Assembly: GCF_003400205.1 (NCBI RefSeq)
Contig: NZ_QUQV01000004.1
Location: 1-64,000, forward strand
Length of the DNA: 64,000 nt
Direction: 5' to 3'
Source of the DNA: Bacillus sp. HNG
GTDB taxonomy: Bacteria > Bacillota > Bacilli > Bacillales > Bacillaceae_L
A program made the translations under genes and the position numbers. Below the pieces are notes generated by a model. It did not search any database, was not told where the DNA came from, and was given only the letters and a program-made list of their open reading frames with translations. Of the stretch, positions 9,346-18,443 are shown piece by piece. Within the stretch, counting starts at the first letter, position 1. Every line of letters begins with the position of its first letter.

Positions 9346-10062
9346 ATGGCTGAAAAAATCCATTTGATGATTGTTGGTGCACACTGTGGCGACGGAGAAA
9401 TTCAAGCGGGAGCCATCGCCCATAAATATGCCAAAGCAGGACATGAGGTCACCTTCCTTCACCTAACTGCAGGTGAAAAAGGCACGCCACCCCATCTTAG
9501 CGTAGAAGAATACAGGATTCAGAAAATAGAAGAAGCCGAAAAAGCAGCTGAAATATTGGGAGCCAAGAGCATTACTCTTTCCTATAAGGACGCAGAACTG
9601 AAGGAAGATGAGGAAACGGTGACCGAACTTGCAACCATTTTTAGAAGACTTAAACCGACGCTTGTTATTACGCACTGGGAAAAAAGTATGCATCCTGATC
9701 ATGCCCTTTGTCCACGACTTGTTGAATCAGCCTGGTTAAAGGCGGCCTTGCCAGGATTTGAAATGGAAGGGCTTCCACCACACTCCCTTCGAAGAATGCT
9801 GCATAGTGAGAATTGGGAGGACATGGAGGGATATGTCCCGGATATTTATGTAGATGTAACAGACGAATTTGAAACCTATTTAGAGGCGTTGTCTCAATAC
9901 TGGTTTATTATGAATTCTACTGATTTCCGATATTACGACTATTATAAGGCGCTTGGAACAATGAGAGGTTGCTTGAATCGTACAACATACGCACAAACCC
10001 TTAAGTTCCCGGTAGGTGCAAATGTTCGAAAAGGACCAAGTATACCTGGCTTTGAATTATAG
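9346..10062 (+). CDS. PIG-L/LmbE-family deacetylase with altered active-site motif
   Basis: A 238-residue protein of the PIG-L N-acetylglucosaminyl deacetylase family. The usual AHPDDxE zinc motif reads AHCGDGE (residues 12-18): the zinc-binding His13 and Asp16 remain, but the Asp that serves as general base in family members such as MshB and BshB is Gly15. The downstream HPDH motif (near residue 123) is intact. No signal peptide. It sits five bases after the AmiE-like gene and 17 bases before the nagZ start, so it is co-translated with sugar-releasing enzymes. It may act on GlcNAc- or MurNAc-containing fragments. Its place opposite two acetyltransferases is puzzling. Function is not settled. 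Confidence 0.75.
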   Translation: MAEKIHLMIVGAHCGDGEIQAGAIAHKYAKAGHEVTFLHLTAGEKGTPPHLSVEEYRIQKIEEAEKAAEILGAKSITLSYKDAELKEDEETVTELATIFRRLKPTLVITHWEKSMHPDHALCPRLVESAWLKAALPGFEMEGLPPHSLRRMLHSENWEDMEGYVPDIYVDVTDEFETYLEALSQYWFIMNSTDFRYYDYYKALGTMRGCLNRTTYAQTLKFPVGANVRKGPSIPGFEL

Positions 10063-10079
10063 ATGTGGAGGTGATTCCA

Positions 10080-11657
10080 ATGGATATTACAAATTTGCGA
10101 AAAAAAATCGGTCAGCTGATGGTCGTTGGATTTAAAGGAATAACAGCCTCCGATGACATAAAAGAACTGATTCGTGAGCATCATGTTGGCGGAATCATTC
10201 TTTTCGGACGAAATATTGGTACACCCCAGGAGATTCTTTCGTTAACCCAGGAACTCCAACAGGTAGCAAAGGATGCGGGGCATGAGCATCCACTCTTAAT
10301 CTGTATCGACCAAGAAAATGGAGTGGTTCGAAGACTAGGAGAAGGCACAACCATTTTTCCAGGAGCGATGCTTTTAGGAGCAACAGGAGAGCCAGAAAAT
10401 GCTTATCAAGTAGGTGTAGCAACTGGAAAAGAGCTAAAGGCACTTGGAATCAACTGGAATCTAGCTCCTGTCATGGATGTGAATAATAATCCTGAAAATC
10501 CAGTCATCGGCGTAAGATCCTTTGGTGAAGCAGCGGATAAGGTTTCCGAGTTTGGAAGAATGGCCATGAAAGGAATGCAGGAAGCTGGTGTTATCACAAC
10601 ATTAAAGCACTTTCCTGGACATGGGGATACAAATGTCGATTCCCATCTAGATCTACCTGTGATTTCACATAACATCGAACGTTTGGAACAAATTGAATTA
10701 AAGCCTTTTATCGACAGTATAAAAGCGGGTGCAGATACGATTATGTCGGCACATGTATATTTTCCGGCAATTGAAGATACACCGGGTGTCCCTGCAACAT
10801 TGTCGCGAAAAGTAATCACAGGTCTACTTAGAGAAAAGCTTGGATTTGATGGAGTCGTAACAACTGATTGTATGGAAATGAATGCAATAGCTAATACAAT
10901 CGGTACGGCAAAAGGCGGGGTTGAAGCAATTAAGGCAGGTGTTGATCTGATTATGGTCTCGCATCTCCATCACCTTCAAAAGGAAACAATTGATGCTATC
11001 GTTGCAGCGGTGCAATCTGGGGAAGTTGATGATGCTCAGATTGAAGCAGCTGTTACGAGAGTGACAAGATTGAAAGAAAAGTATTGCAGCTGGGATGAGG
11101 TTGGCTCAAGTCAGGTACCGTCAATTGTTGGCGGGAAAGAGCATCAACAGCTGGCACATGACATCTATAGGCAAGGAATTACGATTGTAAAATACAATGA
11201 GATTTTGCCATTGAAGGATAAGCGTGTTCTAGTCATTTACTCTGAAAATAAATATACGATGCAGGTTGAGGATAAGCGCTATTCCTCGATGTATCTCGGT
11301 GAAGCCATTAAAGAGATAGATGAGACAGCAGAGGTTGTTGAATTATCAAACCCGGCGACAGGCGAAGAAATTCAGGAAGTAGCTGCAAAAGCCCAACATT
11401 ATGATGCGGTTATAGTTGGAACCCTGACTGTTCAAAAAGGAGATGCACAGACAAAGCTAGTCGAGGAACTGGCAAACATAGGCGTACCGGTTGTCGTTGT
11501 TGCGACAAGAAGTCCGTATGATCTTGCATTTTTACCAGAAGTTCAAGCCTATATTTGCACATATGAGTTTCCATACCCGGCTTTAAAGATGGCAGCAAAA
11601 GCAATCTATGGACTAGAAAAGGTAACAGGGAAATTACCAGTTACCATTCCAAAGTAA
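10080..11657 (+). CDS. nagZ: Beta-N-acetylglucosaminidase NagZ (GH3), cytoplasmic form
   Basis: A 525-residue GH3 enzyme that removes non-reducing GlcNAc from muropeptides. The TIM-barrel domain contains ICIDQENG, the KHFPGHGDTNVDSH loop (the Asp-His catalytic dyad of NagZ enzymes) near residue 180, and VTTDCMEM, whose Asp is the nucleophile. A C-terminal alpha/beta domain follows from about residue 370. B. subtilis NagZ is exported and longer; this one begins MDITNLRKKIGQLM with no signal peptide. ATG 10080 was chosen because GGAGGTG lies 6 bases upstream; an in-frame GTG at 10065 overlaps that site. Confidence 0.92.
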   Translation: MDITNLRKKIGQLMVVGFKGITASDDIKELIREHHVGGIILFGRNIGTPQEILSLTQELQQVAKDAGHEHPLLICIDQENGVVRRLGEGTTIFPGAMLLGATGEPENAYQVGVATGKELKALGINWNLAPVMDVNNNPENPVIGVRSFGEAADKVSEFGRMAMKGMQEAGVITTLKHFPGHGDTNVDSHLDLPVISHNIERLEQIELKPFIDSIKAGADTIMSAHVYFPAIEDTPGVPATLSRKVITGLLREKLGFDGVVTTDCMEMNAIANTIGTAKGGVEAIKAGVDLIMVSHLHHLQKETIDAIVAAVQSGEVDDAQIEAAVTRVTRLKEKYCSWDEVGSSQVPSIVGGKEHQQLAHDIYRQGITIVKYNEILPLKDKRVLVIYSENKYTMQVEDKRYSSMYLGEAIKEIDETAEVVELSNPATGEEIQEVAAKAQHYDAVIVGTLTVQKGDAQTKLVEELANIGVPVVVVATRSPYDLAFLPEVQAYICTYEFPYPALKMAAKAIYGLEKVTGKLPVTIPK

Positions 11658-11670
11658 GGGAGATGCTGAA

Positions 11671-12834
11671 GTGAGTGAAAAGGTAGTTGTGGGATTAATG
11701 TCAGGAACTTCACTTGATGGTATTGATGCAGCTTTAGTTAACATTTCCGAAAGTGACAATCAAAAAATCCATGTAAAACTTATTCATTTTTCAACACTTC
11801 CCTACTCGGAATCAATGAGAAATAGAATATTAGAGCTGTGTGACCCTAATAGAGCGCGGCTCGAGGATATTTCTTTATCCAATATGCTTCTGGGTGAACT
11901 GTTTGCGAAAGCGACGAACAAGGTCGTTGCTGAAGCGGGTCTTGAGATGAAGGACGTGGATCTAATCAGCTCACATGGTCAGACAATTTTTCACCAGCCT
12001 GAAGGTAAACCTGTAGAAGGCTACAACCTTACATCAACCTTACAAATTGGGGATATCGCAGTAATAGCGGACCGTACAGGCGTGATGACGGTAGGGGACT
12101 TTCGAACGCGTGATATGGCGGTTGGTGGTCAAGGTGCACCATTAGTCCCATATGCGGATAATCTTCTTTTTCGGACAAAATCAAATGGTAGAATTCTCGC
12201 CAATATTGGTGGAATTGCCAACATAACCGTTTTACCACCTTCAGACAGTGATGCACAAGTACTCGCGTTTGATACAGGCCCAGGGAATATGCTCATTGAT
12301 GCATTTACGACATGGGCAACACAAGGAAAGCAAACCTATGATAAAAATGGTGAGCTAGCTGCAAAGGGAAAAGTTAATGAAAAATGGCTTGAAGAGCTGT
12401 TAGTTCATGACTATTACCGGTTGCCAGCACCTAAAAGTACAGGTCGCGAACTGTTCGGTCTCGAGTATGCAAAGGACCTGTGGAATACAAAAGCCGATTT
12501 GGCACCAGAGGATAAGATAGCGACGATTACGGAGTTAACGGCTCGTACAATCGCAGACGAAAGTAAGAGATATGTAGATTCCTATAAAATCAATGAGATT
12601 TTTATAAGTGGTGGTGGCTGGTATAATCAAACGCTACGAAGAAGATTGCAAGAACATCTGCCTCCATCCATCAAACTAGGCAGCACAGATGAACTGGGAC
12701 TCCCAGCCGATGCCAAGGAAGCAATTGTATTTGCATTACTGGGCTACCAATGTATCAACAAACGACCGAATAATCTTCCATCAGCAACAGGAGCAAGTAC
12801 CCCTGTTATCATGGGGAAAATTGCTCTAGCATAA
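11671..12834 (+). CDS. anmK: Anhydro-N-acetylmuramic acid kinase AnmK
   Basis: A 387-residue ASKHA-family kinase that opens the 1,6-anhydro ring of anhMurNAc and phosphorylates it to MurNAc-6-phosphate, the MurQ substrate. It shows GLMSGTSLDGIDAAL at the N terminus, DFRTRDMAVGGQGAPLVPYAD near residue 147, NIGGIANITVL near 178 and DTGPGNMLID near 200. The GTG start has AAGGGAG seven bases upstream. Its presence implies that anhydro-muropeptides made by lytic transglycosylases are among the imported substrates, alongside the MurK route for hydrolytic products. Confidence 0.95.
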   Translation: MSEKVVVGLMSGTSLDGIDAALVNISESDNQKIHVKLIHFSTLPYSESMRNRILELCDPNRARLEDISLSNMLLGELFAKATNKVVAEAGLEMKDVDLISSHGQTIFHQPEGKPVEGYNLTSTLQIGDIAVIADRTGVMTVGDFRTRDMAVGGQGAPLVPYADNLLFRTKSNGRILANIGGIANITVLPPSDSDAQVLAFDTGPGNMLIDAFTTWATQGKQTYDKNGELAAKGKVNEKWLEELLVHDYYRLPAPKSTGRELFGLEYAKDLWNTKADLAPEDKIATITELTARTIADESKRYVDSYKINEIFISGGGWYNQTLRRRLQEHLPPSIKLGSTDELGLPADAKEAIVFALLGYQCINKRPNNLPSATGASTPVIMGKIALA

Positions 12835-12943
12835 AAACAACAAAAAAATCTGAAGGGAGGCGAGGGCAAGAGCTACTTAATGAAGTTTGTGTTGGCACTG
12901 CAATGAAAACAATGATGAAAGATACGTAAGGGGGAAAAGTAAA

Positions 12944-14281
12944 ATGAAAAAATGGCTTAGTCTTTTTCTTATAAGTATTTTAGTAATTGGATTGTTAGCG
13001 GCATGTAGCAAGAAAGAGAACACAACAAAAGGCAGCGATGGGGATAGTGATAAGGCTTGGACAGGAACAATCACAGTGTGGGATGGACCACGTTGGCCAG
13101 ATGACAAAGATAACAAATTCCACTGGATGGAAAGCAAAATTAAAGAATTCGAAGCAGCTCATGAAGGTGTAAAAGTTGAATTAGTTCAAGTTCCATGGGC
13201 AGAACTTCCTGATAAATTAGGCGTTTCGATTGCAGGGCAATCTTGGCCAGACGTTGCACCAGTTGACATAAGTGGTAGTGCAGTAAGTATCGACCATATA
13301 GAACAAGGTGTCATTGAGTCGGTTGATGATTTATTTACTGAAGATGAGCTAAAGGACTTCTATGAAAATGCACTTGATGCTTATACATTTGATGGAAAAT
13401 TATATGGTGTTCCTAACTCTTTAACCGTACATGCAATGCTATTAAACTTAGATTTATTTGAAGAGCGTGGAGTTGAACCTCCTGCAAACGGTGAGTGGAC
13501 ATGGGATGAATTCTTTGCAGCAGCAGAGAAGCTAACATTTGACCGTGATAACGATGGTAAAACCGATGTATACGGATTCTCAACGTATATCCTTCCTGGA
13601 TATTATGAAGCTTGGCCATTCTTCTACATCAATGGTGGAAGTCCATTGAATGAGGATATGTCAAAATTCACATTTACAGAGCCGGAAGCAGTAGAAGCAA
13701 TTCAACAGCTTGCAGATTTAAAATTAGAGCATAATGTAGCTCCTGAAACATTAGGAGGTCAAGATGTTGGTGGTACATTCCAAGCATGGGCAAACGAAGA
13801 GCAACGTACTGTTGCGATGCAACCTTGGGCTACTTGGGCAATCAGCTCAGCACAAACAAAATATCCAACAAACTTTGCAGTTGCTAACTACCCAACAGGT
13901 AAATCAGGTGACCCTGTAACAATCGGTGGTGTTGGTGGTTGGACAATGTTCCACCAAGAAGATGCAGGTAAGAAGGAAATGGTTGGCGAATTTATTAAGT
14001 TCATCTCAACAACTGATGAGCAATTTACAATGGCAACTGAGTATGGAATTTTCCCTGCACGTAAGAGTGCTGCAGACATGGATCCATATAAGGACAATCC
14101 AGAAATGAAGCGCGCACAAGAAATGTCTTCACAAGTCGTGATGCTACCACGTCACCCTGAGTGGAAGAAAATTGACGAAGCGATTCAAACAGAGCTTCAA
14201 TTAGTATTTAATGGTGAAAAGACAGCTGAGGAAGCAATGAAAGCGGCTGAGAAGAAGGTTAATGAATTATTGGGTGAGTAG
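12944..14281 (+). CDS. Lipoprotein sugar-binding protein of CUT1-type ABC importer (putative muropeptide/amino-sugar)
   Basis: A 445-residue extracellular solute-binding protein (family 1) with a lipoprotein signal ending in the lipobox LLAAC, so it is tethered outside the membrane. The mature part follows the maltose-binding-protein fold; aromatic residues are abundant in GYYEAWPFFYINGG and MQPWATWAIS, typical of sugar stacking. It is the first of three importer genes inside the peptidoglycan recycling cluster, so wall sugars or muropeptides are the likely ligand. The start is ATG 12944 after TAAGGGGG; upstream in-frame codons lack a signal sequence. No ATPase gene is present nearby. Confidence 0.85.
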   Translation: MKKWLSLFLISILVIGLLAACSKKENTTKGSDGDSDKAWTGTITVWDGPRWPDDKDNKFHWMESKIKEFEAAHEGVKVELVQVPWAELPDKLGVSIAGQSWPDVAPVDISGSAVSIDHIEQGVIESVDDLFTEDELKDFYENALDAYTFDGKLYGVPNSLTVHAMLLNLDLFEERGVEPPANGEWTWDEFFAAAEKLTFDRDNDGKTDVYGFSTYILPGYYEAWPFFYINGGSPLNEDMSKFTFTEPEAVEAIQQLADLKLEHNVAPETLGGQDVGGTFQAWANEEQRTVAMQPWATWAISSAQTKYPTNFAVANYPTGKSGDPVTIGGVGGWTMFHQEDAGKKEMVGEFIKFISTTDEQFTMATEYGIFPARKSAADMDPYKDNPEMKRAQEMSSQVVMLPRHPEWKKIDEAIQTELQLVFNGEKTAEEAMKAAEKKVNELLGE

Positions 14282-14285
14282 TAAT

Positions 14286-14324
14286 TGGCAAGGTAGGCAG
14301 TCCATGCTGGGCTGCCTACTGCCA
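14286..14324 (+). other. Intercistronic hairpin after the binding-protein gene
   Basis: TTGGCA-GGTAGGCAG...CTGCCTAC-TGCCAA forms a long stem without a T tract. It is more likely an RNA-processing or 3'-stabilising structure that raises binding-protein mRNA over permease mRNA than a terminator. Confidence 0.6.
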
Positions 14325-14347
14325 AATGAAAGATTGGGGGAATCGCG

Positions 14348-15268
14348 GTGAAACCCGTTCATCAAGCTGCCAATGCAGTAGTACTAACAAAAAAGTCTAA
14401 GATATGGAAAGAAATGAAAAAGAACTATTCCGCATATTTATTTTTACTTCCAAAACTTATCCTGTTTATTGCATTTATTGCGATCCCGGTGGTGTGGGCG
14501 TTTATCATCTCCTTCCAGGAATATAAAATTTTTGGGAGTGAATGGGCAGGTCTCGACAACTATATTAAGGTGTTTAAAAGTGAAGCCTTTTACGATGCGC
14601 TAGGTAATACTTTCCTTTTTACAGTTGTAACGGTACCTTTTAACGTAATAAGTGCACTTATCATTGCTTCTCTCATCCATCCTCTTGGAAAATTATCTCA
14701 AAGCTTCTTCCGGGGAGCCTTTTATTTACCAACCGTTACATCGATGGTTATTGTAGCGATGGTATGGCGCTGGATGTATAACTATGATTTTGGATTATTT
14801 AACTATGTGTTAGGGTGGTTTGGCATGGAGCCACTTAACTGGTTGGGTCAATCCTCATCCGCACTTTGGGCTCTAATCATCATGCAATGTTTAATTCCAT
14901 TCGGAGTTGGGATTATTCTTTACCTTGCTTCAATGGGTTCGATTTCAAATACCTTATATGAGGCAGCTACCATTGACGGGGCAAATAGCTTTCAAAAATG
15001 GTTTCACATTACATTGCCATTATTAAAACCTTCAACATTATATTTAGTTTTACTGAGTACCATTGGTTCGTTTCAGGTGTTTACGCAAATCATTATGATG
15101 ACGGGTGGAGGACCAGGAACGGCGACAGAAACCCTTGTTCACTTAATCTATAAAACTGGTTTTAGGGACTTTGAATTTGGTTTTGCTGCGGCACAATCAG
15201 TTATTTTATTCTTTATTATTCTACTATTTTCTGTTATTCAATTCCGTTTACTTCGGTACGATGACTAG
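14348..15268 (+). CDS. ABC importer permease (MalF/UgpA type), muropeptide cluster
   Basis: A 306-residue inner-membrane subunit with about six transmembrane helices. The EAA loop that contacts the ATPase is visible as YEAATIDGANSFQKWFHI near residue 205. A hydrophilic N-terminal extension of about 30 residues precedes the first helix. The GTG start has GGGGG six bases upstream. It pairs with the permease that follows 12 bases later. As with the other CUT1 importers in the window, the energising ATPase must come from elsewhere, probably an MsmX-type protein. Confidence 0.88.
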   Translation: MKPVHQAANAVVLTKKSKIWKEMKKNYSAYLFLLPKLILFIAFIAIPVVWAFIISFQEYKIFGSEWAGLDNYIKVFKSEAFYDALGNTFLFTVVTVPFNVISALIIASLIHPLGKLSQSFFRGAFYLPTVTSMVIVAMVWRWMYNYDFGLFNYVLGWFGMEPLNWLGQSSSALWALIIMQCLIPFGVGIILYLASMGSISNTLYEAATIDGANSFQKWFHITLPLLKPSTLYLVLLSTIGSFQVFTQIIMMTGGGPGTATETLVHLIYKTGFRDFEFGFAAAQSVILFFIILLFSVIQFRLLRYDD

Positions 15269-15280
15269 GAGGGAAACACA

Positions 15281-16249
15281 ATGACAACAGGTATTCAAAA
15301 AGTAAACAAGCTTATAATTTATGTGCTCTTGTCCATCTTCGCGATTGTTTCCCTTTTACCATTGTATTGGGTTTTCAGTACATCTTTGCAGCTAAGTAGT
15401 TACCAGGATGAAGAACTAGAACGTCAAGTATCGTATGTTGATTCAAACCCACCGAAAATGTACCCGATGGGGATTACAGAGTACTTTGAGCATTGGGGAA
15501 AAGCCAAAGATGCGCAAAAATCTGGTGATGCTGAAGCTGCAACCTATCACCGAGAAGTTTTGGATAACATCATTAAAGATACATTTTCAGGATTTACGAC
15601 ATTGTTTAATAAAAATAACGTAGGCATCTGGTTTTTTAATAGTTTTTATATTGCAGTCGTCGTAACAATTGGAATTCTTCTCTTTGACTCGATGGCGGGG
15701 TACGTCCTCGCTAAAAAACGGTTCCCGGGACGGAATCTCATTTTCTGGTCAATTATCGCAACAATGATGATACCAGGTCAGGTTACCCTAGTGCCGTTGT
15801 TTATTATGGTTCGGAATTTTGGGATTATGGATACACATTGGGCGCTTATCTTCCCAGACCTTGCAATGGTTTTCGGGGTATTCTTAATGAGACAATTTAT
15901 GCACTCAATTCCTGATGAACTCATAGATGCGGCCAAAATCGACGGTGCAAGCGAATGGAAGACGTATTGGAAAATCATTCTGCCACTTGCTAAACCAGGT
16001 CTTGCAGCTCTAGGAATCTTTACATTTATGAACGTCTGGAACTCCTTCCTATGGCCAATTATCGTATTAAACGATGCAAATCTATATACATTGCCAGTTG
16101 GATTAAAAACATTACAGGATGCAAACTTGGCAAGCTTCAAGCTTCTAATGAGTGGAGCAGCAATCGCATCCGTCCCAATGATTATCGTGTTTATGTTGTT
16201 CCAACGACATTTTGTAAAAGGATTAACACTCGGTGGAGTGAAGGAATAA
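15281..16249 (+). CDS. ABC importer permease (MalG/UgpE type) with enlarged first outer loop
   Basis: A 322-residue membrane subunit with the EAA motif DAAKIDGASEWKTYWKI near residue 213. Family members are usually 270-285 residues. The surplus lies between helix 1 and helix 2 (about residues 33-110), a charged extracellular segment containing EELERQVSYVDSNPPK and KDAQKSGDAEAATYHRE. This insertion would face the binding protein and may relate to a bulky ligand. AGGAGGG precedes the ATG. A hairpin terminator follows directly after the stop codon. Confidence 0.88.
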   Translation: MTTGIQKVNKLIIYVLLSIFAIVSLLPLYWVFSTSLQLSSYQDEELERQVSYVDSNPPKMYPMGITEYFEHWGKAKDAQKSGDAEAATYHREVLDNIIKDTFSGFTTLFNKNNVGIWFFNSFYIAVVVTIGILLFDSMAGYVLAKKRFPGRNLIFWSIIATMMIPGQVTLVPLFIMVRNFGIMDTHWALIFPDLAMVFGVFLMRQFMHSIPDELIDAAKIDGASEWKTYWKIILPLAKPGLAALGIFTFMNVWNSFLWPIIVLNDANLYTLPVGLKTLQDANLASFKLLMSGAAIASVPMIIVFMLFQRHFVKGLTLGGVKE

Positions 16250-16273
16250 GGAGAGAGTATCTCTCCTTTTTTT
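16248..16273 (+). terminator. Intra-operon hairpin terminator/attenuator
   Basis: AAGGAGAGA-GTA-TCTCTCCTT followed by seven T, beginning on the permease stop codon and lying 21 bases before namZ. It probably lowers but does not abolish transcription into namZ, the second GNAT gene and murR. Confidence 0.75.
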
Positions 16274-16293
16274 GAGGAGAGGAGGAAGAGACT

Positions 16294-17445
16294 TTGGAGA
16301 TTGGGCTTGATCGCTTTTTAAAGAACTCTGTGAATCTATGTAAAGGAAAACGTGTTGGAGTAGTAACGAATATGACTGGGGTTAACCAGCGTCTAACACC
16401 AACCATTGATTTATTCCATGAGCATCCAGATATTCATGTGACTGCCCTTTACGGTCCGGAACATGGAATTCGAGGAAGTGCCAAGGAAGGAGAAAAGATT
16501 GATTCCTTTGTAGACCCTTATACTAAAATTCCAGTCTATAGCCTGTATGGAGCAACGAAAAAGCCAACAAAGGAAATGCTTGAAAATGTGGACATGATTG
16601 TCTTTGACCTTCAAGATATTGGGGCGAGGTATTATACGTTTATTTATACAATGGCATATGTCATGGAGGCATGTGCTGAGTTCGGAAAGCAATTTGTTGT
16701 CTTGGATCGACCAAACCCCATAACTGGCACCGTAATGGAAGGGAATTTAGTAGAAAAGGATGTACGCTCCTTCGTTGGTCTCTATCCGATTCCAAATCGC
16801 CACGGAATGACCGTTGGAGAACTGGCGCTCATGTATAAGCACGAATTTGGCATCGATTGTGAGGTAACGGTGATATCAATGGAAGGCTGGCATCGTGATA
16901 TGTTTTATGATGAGACAGACCTATTTTGGATCCCACCTTCGCCTAATACCACAGGAATGGACATGTGCACGTTGTACCCTGGAACTTGCTTGGTCGAAGG
17001 AACAAATTTGTCGGAAGGAAGAGGCACAACTAAGCCTTTTGAATATGTAGGAAGTCCCTATATCGATGGCTACCGCCTGGCAAAATATTTTAATGAGAAA
17101 AAGCTACCTGGCGTGATTGCTCGACCGATTTCCTTCGTTCCAACTTATCAAAAACATAAGGAAAAGGTATGCGAAGGTATTCAGCTTCATGTGACAGATC
17201 GAAGAAAAATACACTCGCTGAAAACAGGTCTAGCCTTATTGGAAACCATTGCTGAGATGTACCCTCATGATTTTGAGTTTCTTCAATTTGGTGAAAAGAA
17301 AACCTATATGTTTGATCTTTTAGCGGGGACAAAAGAGCTTAAGAAACTCGTTTTGAATGGCAAGACTAGTCATTTTATAGAATCTTGTGAAGCGGAAACG
17401 GAAGCCTTTAAAAAACAAAGAGAACCTTATCTATTGTACAAATAA
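16294..17445 (+). CDS. namZ: Exo-beta-N-acetylmuramidase NamZ (DUF1343/GH171), cytoplasmic form
   Basis: A 383-residue protein of the YbbC/DUF1343 family. B. subtilis NamZ releases MurNAc from the non-reducing end of MurNAc-GlcNAc disaccharides and glycan ends. Conserved stretches are GKRVGVVTNMTGV near residue 17, YGPEHGIRG near 49, FDLQDIGARYYTFIYT near 104, LDRPNPI near 140, IPNRHGMTVGE near 170 and EGTNLSEGRGTTKPFE near 240. The B. subtilis enzyme is secreted; this one starts MEIGLDRFLKNS without a signal peptide. The start is TTG with GAGAGGAGG upstream. With NagZ it would complete intracellular splitting of both disaccharide linkages. Confidence 0.9.
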   Translation: MEIGLDRFLKNSVNLCKGKRVGVVTNMTGVNQRLTPTIDLFHEHPDIHVTALYGPEHGIRGSAKEGEKIDSFVDPYTKIPVYSLYGATKKPTKEMLENVDMIVFDLQDIGARYYTFIYTMAYVMEACAEFGKQFVVLDRPNPITGTVMEGNLVEKDVRSFVGLYPIPNRHGMTVGELALMYKHEFGIDCEVTVISMEGWHRDMFYDETDLFWIPPSPNTTGMDMCTLYPGTCLVEGTNLSEGRGTTKPFEYVGSPYIDGYRLAKYFNEKKLPGVIARPISFVPTYQKHKEKVCEGIQLHVTDRRKIHSLKTGLALLETIAEMYPHDFEFLQFGEKKTYMFDLLAGTKELKKLVLNGKTSHFIESCEAETEAFKKQREPYLLYK

Positions 17446-17462
17446 GGAAGGAGATGGGCCCT

Positions 17463-18410
17463 ATGGTTTCATTTCGTTATTATCAATCAGGAGATGAAAA
17501 AGGGATTGTCGAGCTTTGGAATGAGTGCTTGTTAAGAGACCCACTCACACAGAAAAGATTTCGAAATCTTGTTCTTTTAGATGCAAATTTTGATCCGCTG
17601 GGATTACGCGTTGCTATAGAGGGTGGTAAAATCATTGGCTGTTTATATGCAATACGGAGATTGCTGCCGATGGCTGGTACCGAGCTAGAACCAGAAAACG
17701 GCTGGATTCCATTCTTTTTCGTTCATCCAGACTTCAGGCGGTCAGGTGTCGGAGAAAAATTGATGAAAGAGGGCTTAGAATTCCTTGCAGCAAATGGTCG
17801 GAAAAGTGCATTCTTTGCTTCATATGCGCCGAATTACATCCTCCCGGGACTTGATGAAGAAGCCTATCCAGAAGGCTATTCCTTCCTCTTAAAAGAAGGC
17901 TTCGAAAAACAATATTCACCTGTCGCGATGGATCGAAGCCTAGTGGGCTTTACTCCATCCTCTGATGTGCTTGAACTAAAAGCAAAACGGGAAAAAGAAG
18001 GCTACACCTTTTTAACGGCAGAAGACAAGGATTTATATGAAGTGATCCAATTTGCGAATAACGTTTTTAATCCTGATTGGGGACGTGCGATTCGAGAAGG
18101 AATCCTGCAGGGGCTGCCACTCCACCGCATTTTGATTGCAAGAGACAACGAAAACTTAGTAGGCTTTTGCATCTATGGTGGCTATGAAGGAATTCCAGAT
18201 CGCTTCGGCCCATTCGGAGTCGACCCAGACCAACAAGGTAAAGGGTTAGGCAAGATTTTACTGAATGAATGCTTGAAAAATATGCGTGCTGAAGGATTAC
18301 ATGGGGCTTGGTTCCTCTGGACAGGTGAGAAGAGTTCAGCGGGGTATCTTTATAAGAAAACAGGATTCGAGGTAACACGAAAGTTCCATGTTATGAAAAA
18401 GTCGTTATAA
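17463..18410 (+). CDS. Second tandem GNAT acetyltransferase of the recycling operon
   Basis: A 315-residue protein with two GNAT domains, about 1-150 and 180-315. Acetyl-CoA loop motifs are visible as VHPDFRRSGVGEKLM and VDPDQQGKGLGKILL. It shares length and architecture with the GNAT gene at 6361, so the two look like diverged paralogues. One could re-acetylate glucosamine and the other muramic acid or larger fragments; this is inference. ATG 17463 is preferred because GAAGGAG lies about 9 bases upstream; ATG 17454 overlaps that site. Confidence 0.7.
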   Translation: MVSFRYYQSGDEKGIVELWNECLLRDPLTQKRFRNLVLLDANFDPLGLRVAIEGGKIIGCLYAIRRLLPMAGTELEPENGWIPFFFVHPDFRRSGVGEKLMKEGLEFLAANGRKSAFFASYAPNYILPGLDEEAYPEGYSFLLKEGFEKQYSPVAMDRSLVGFTPSSDVLELKAKREKEGYTFLTAEDKDLYEVIQFANNVFNPDWGRAIREGILQGLPLHRILIARDNENLVGFCIYGGYEGIPDRFGPFGVDPDQQGKGLGKILLNECLKNMRAEGLHGAWFLWTGEKSSAGYLYKKTGFEVTRKFHVMKKSL

Positions 18411-18443
18411 TAATAGTAGAATGAATAAAGAGAGTTGATGAAA

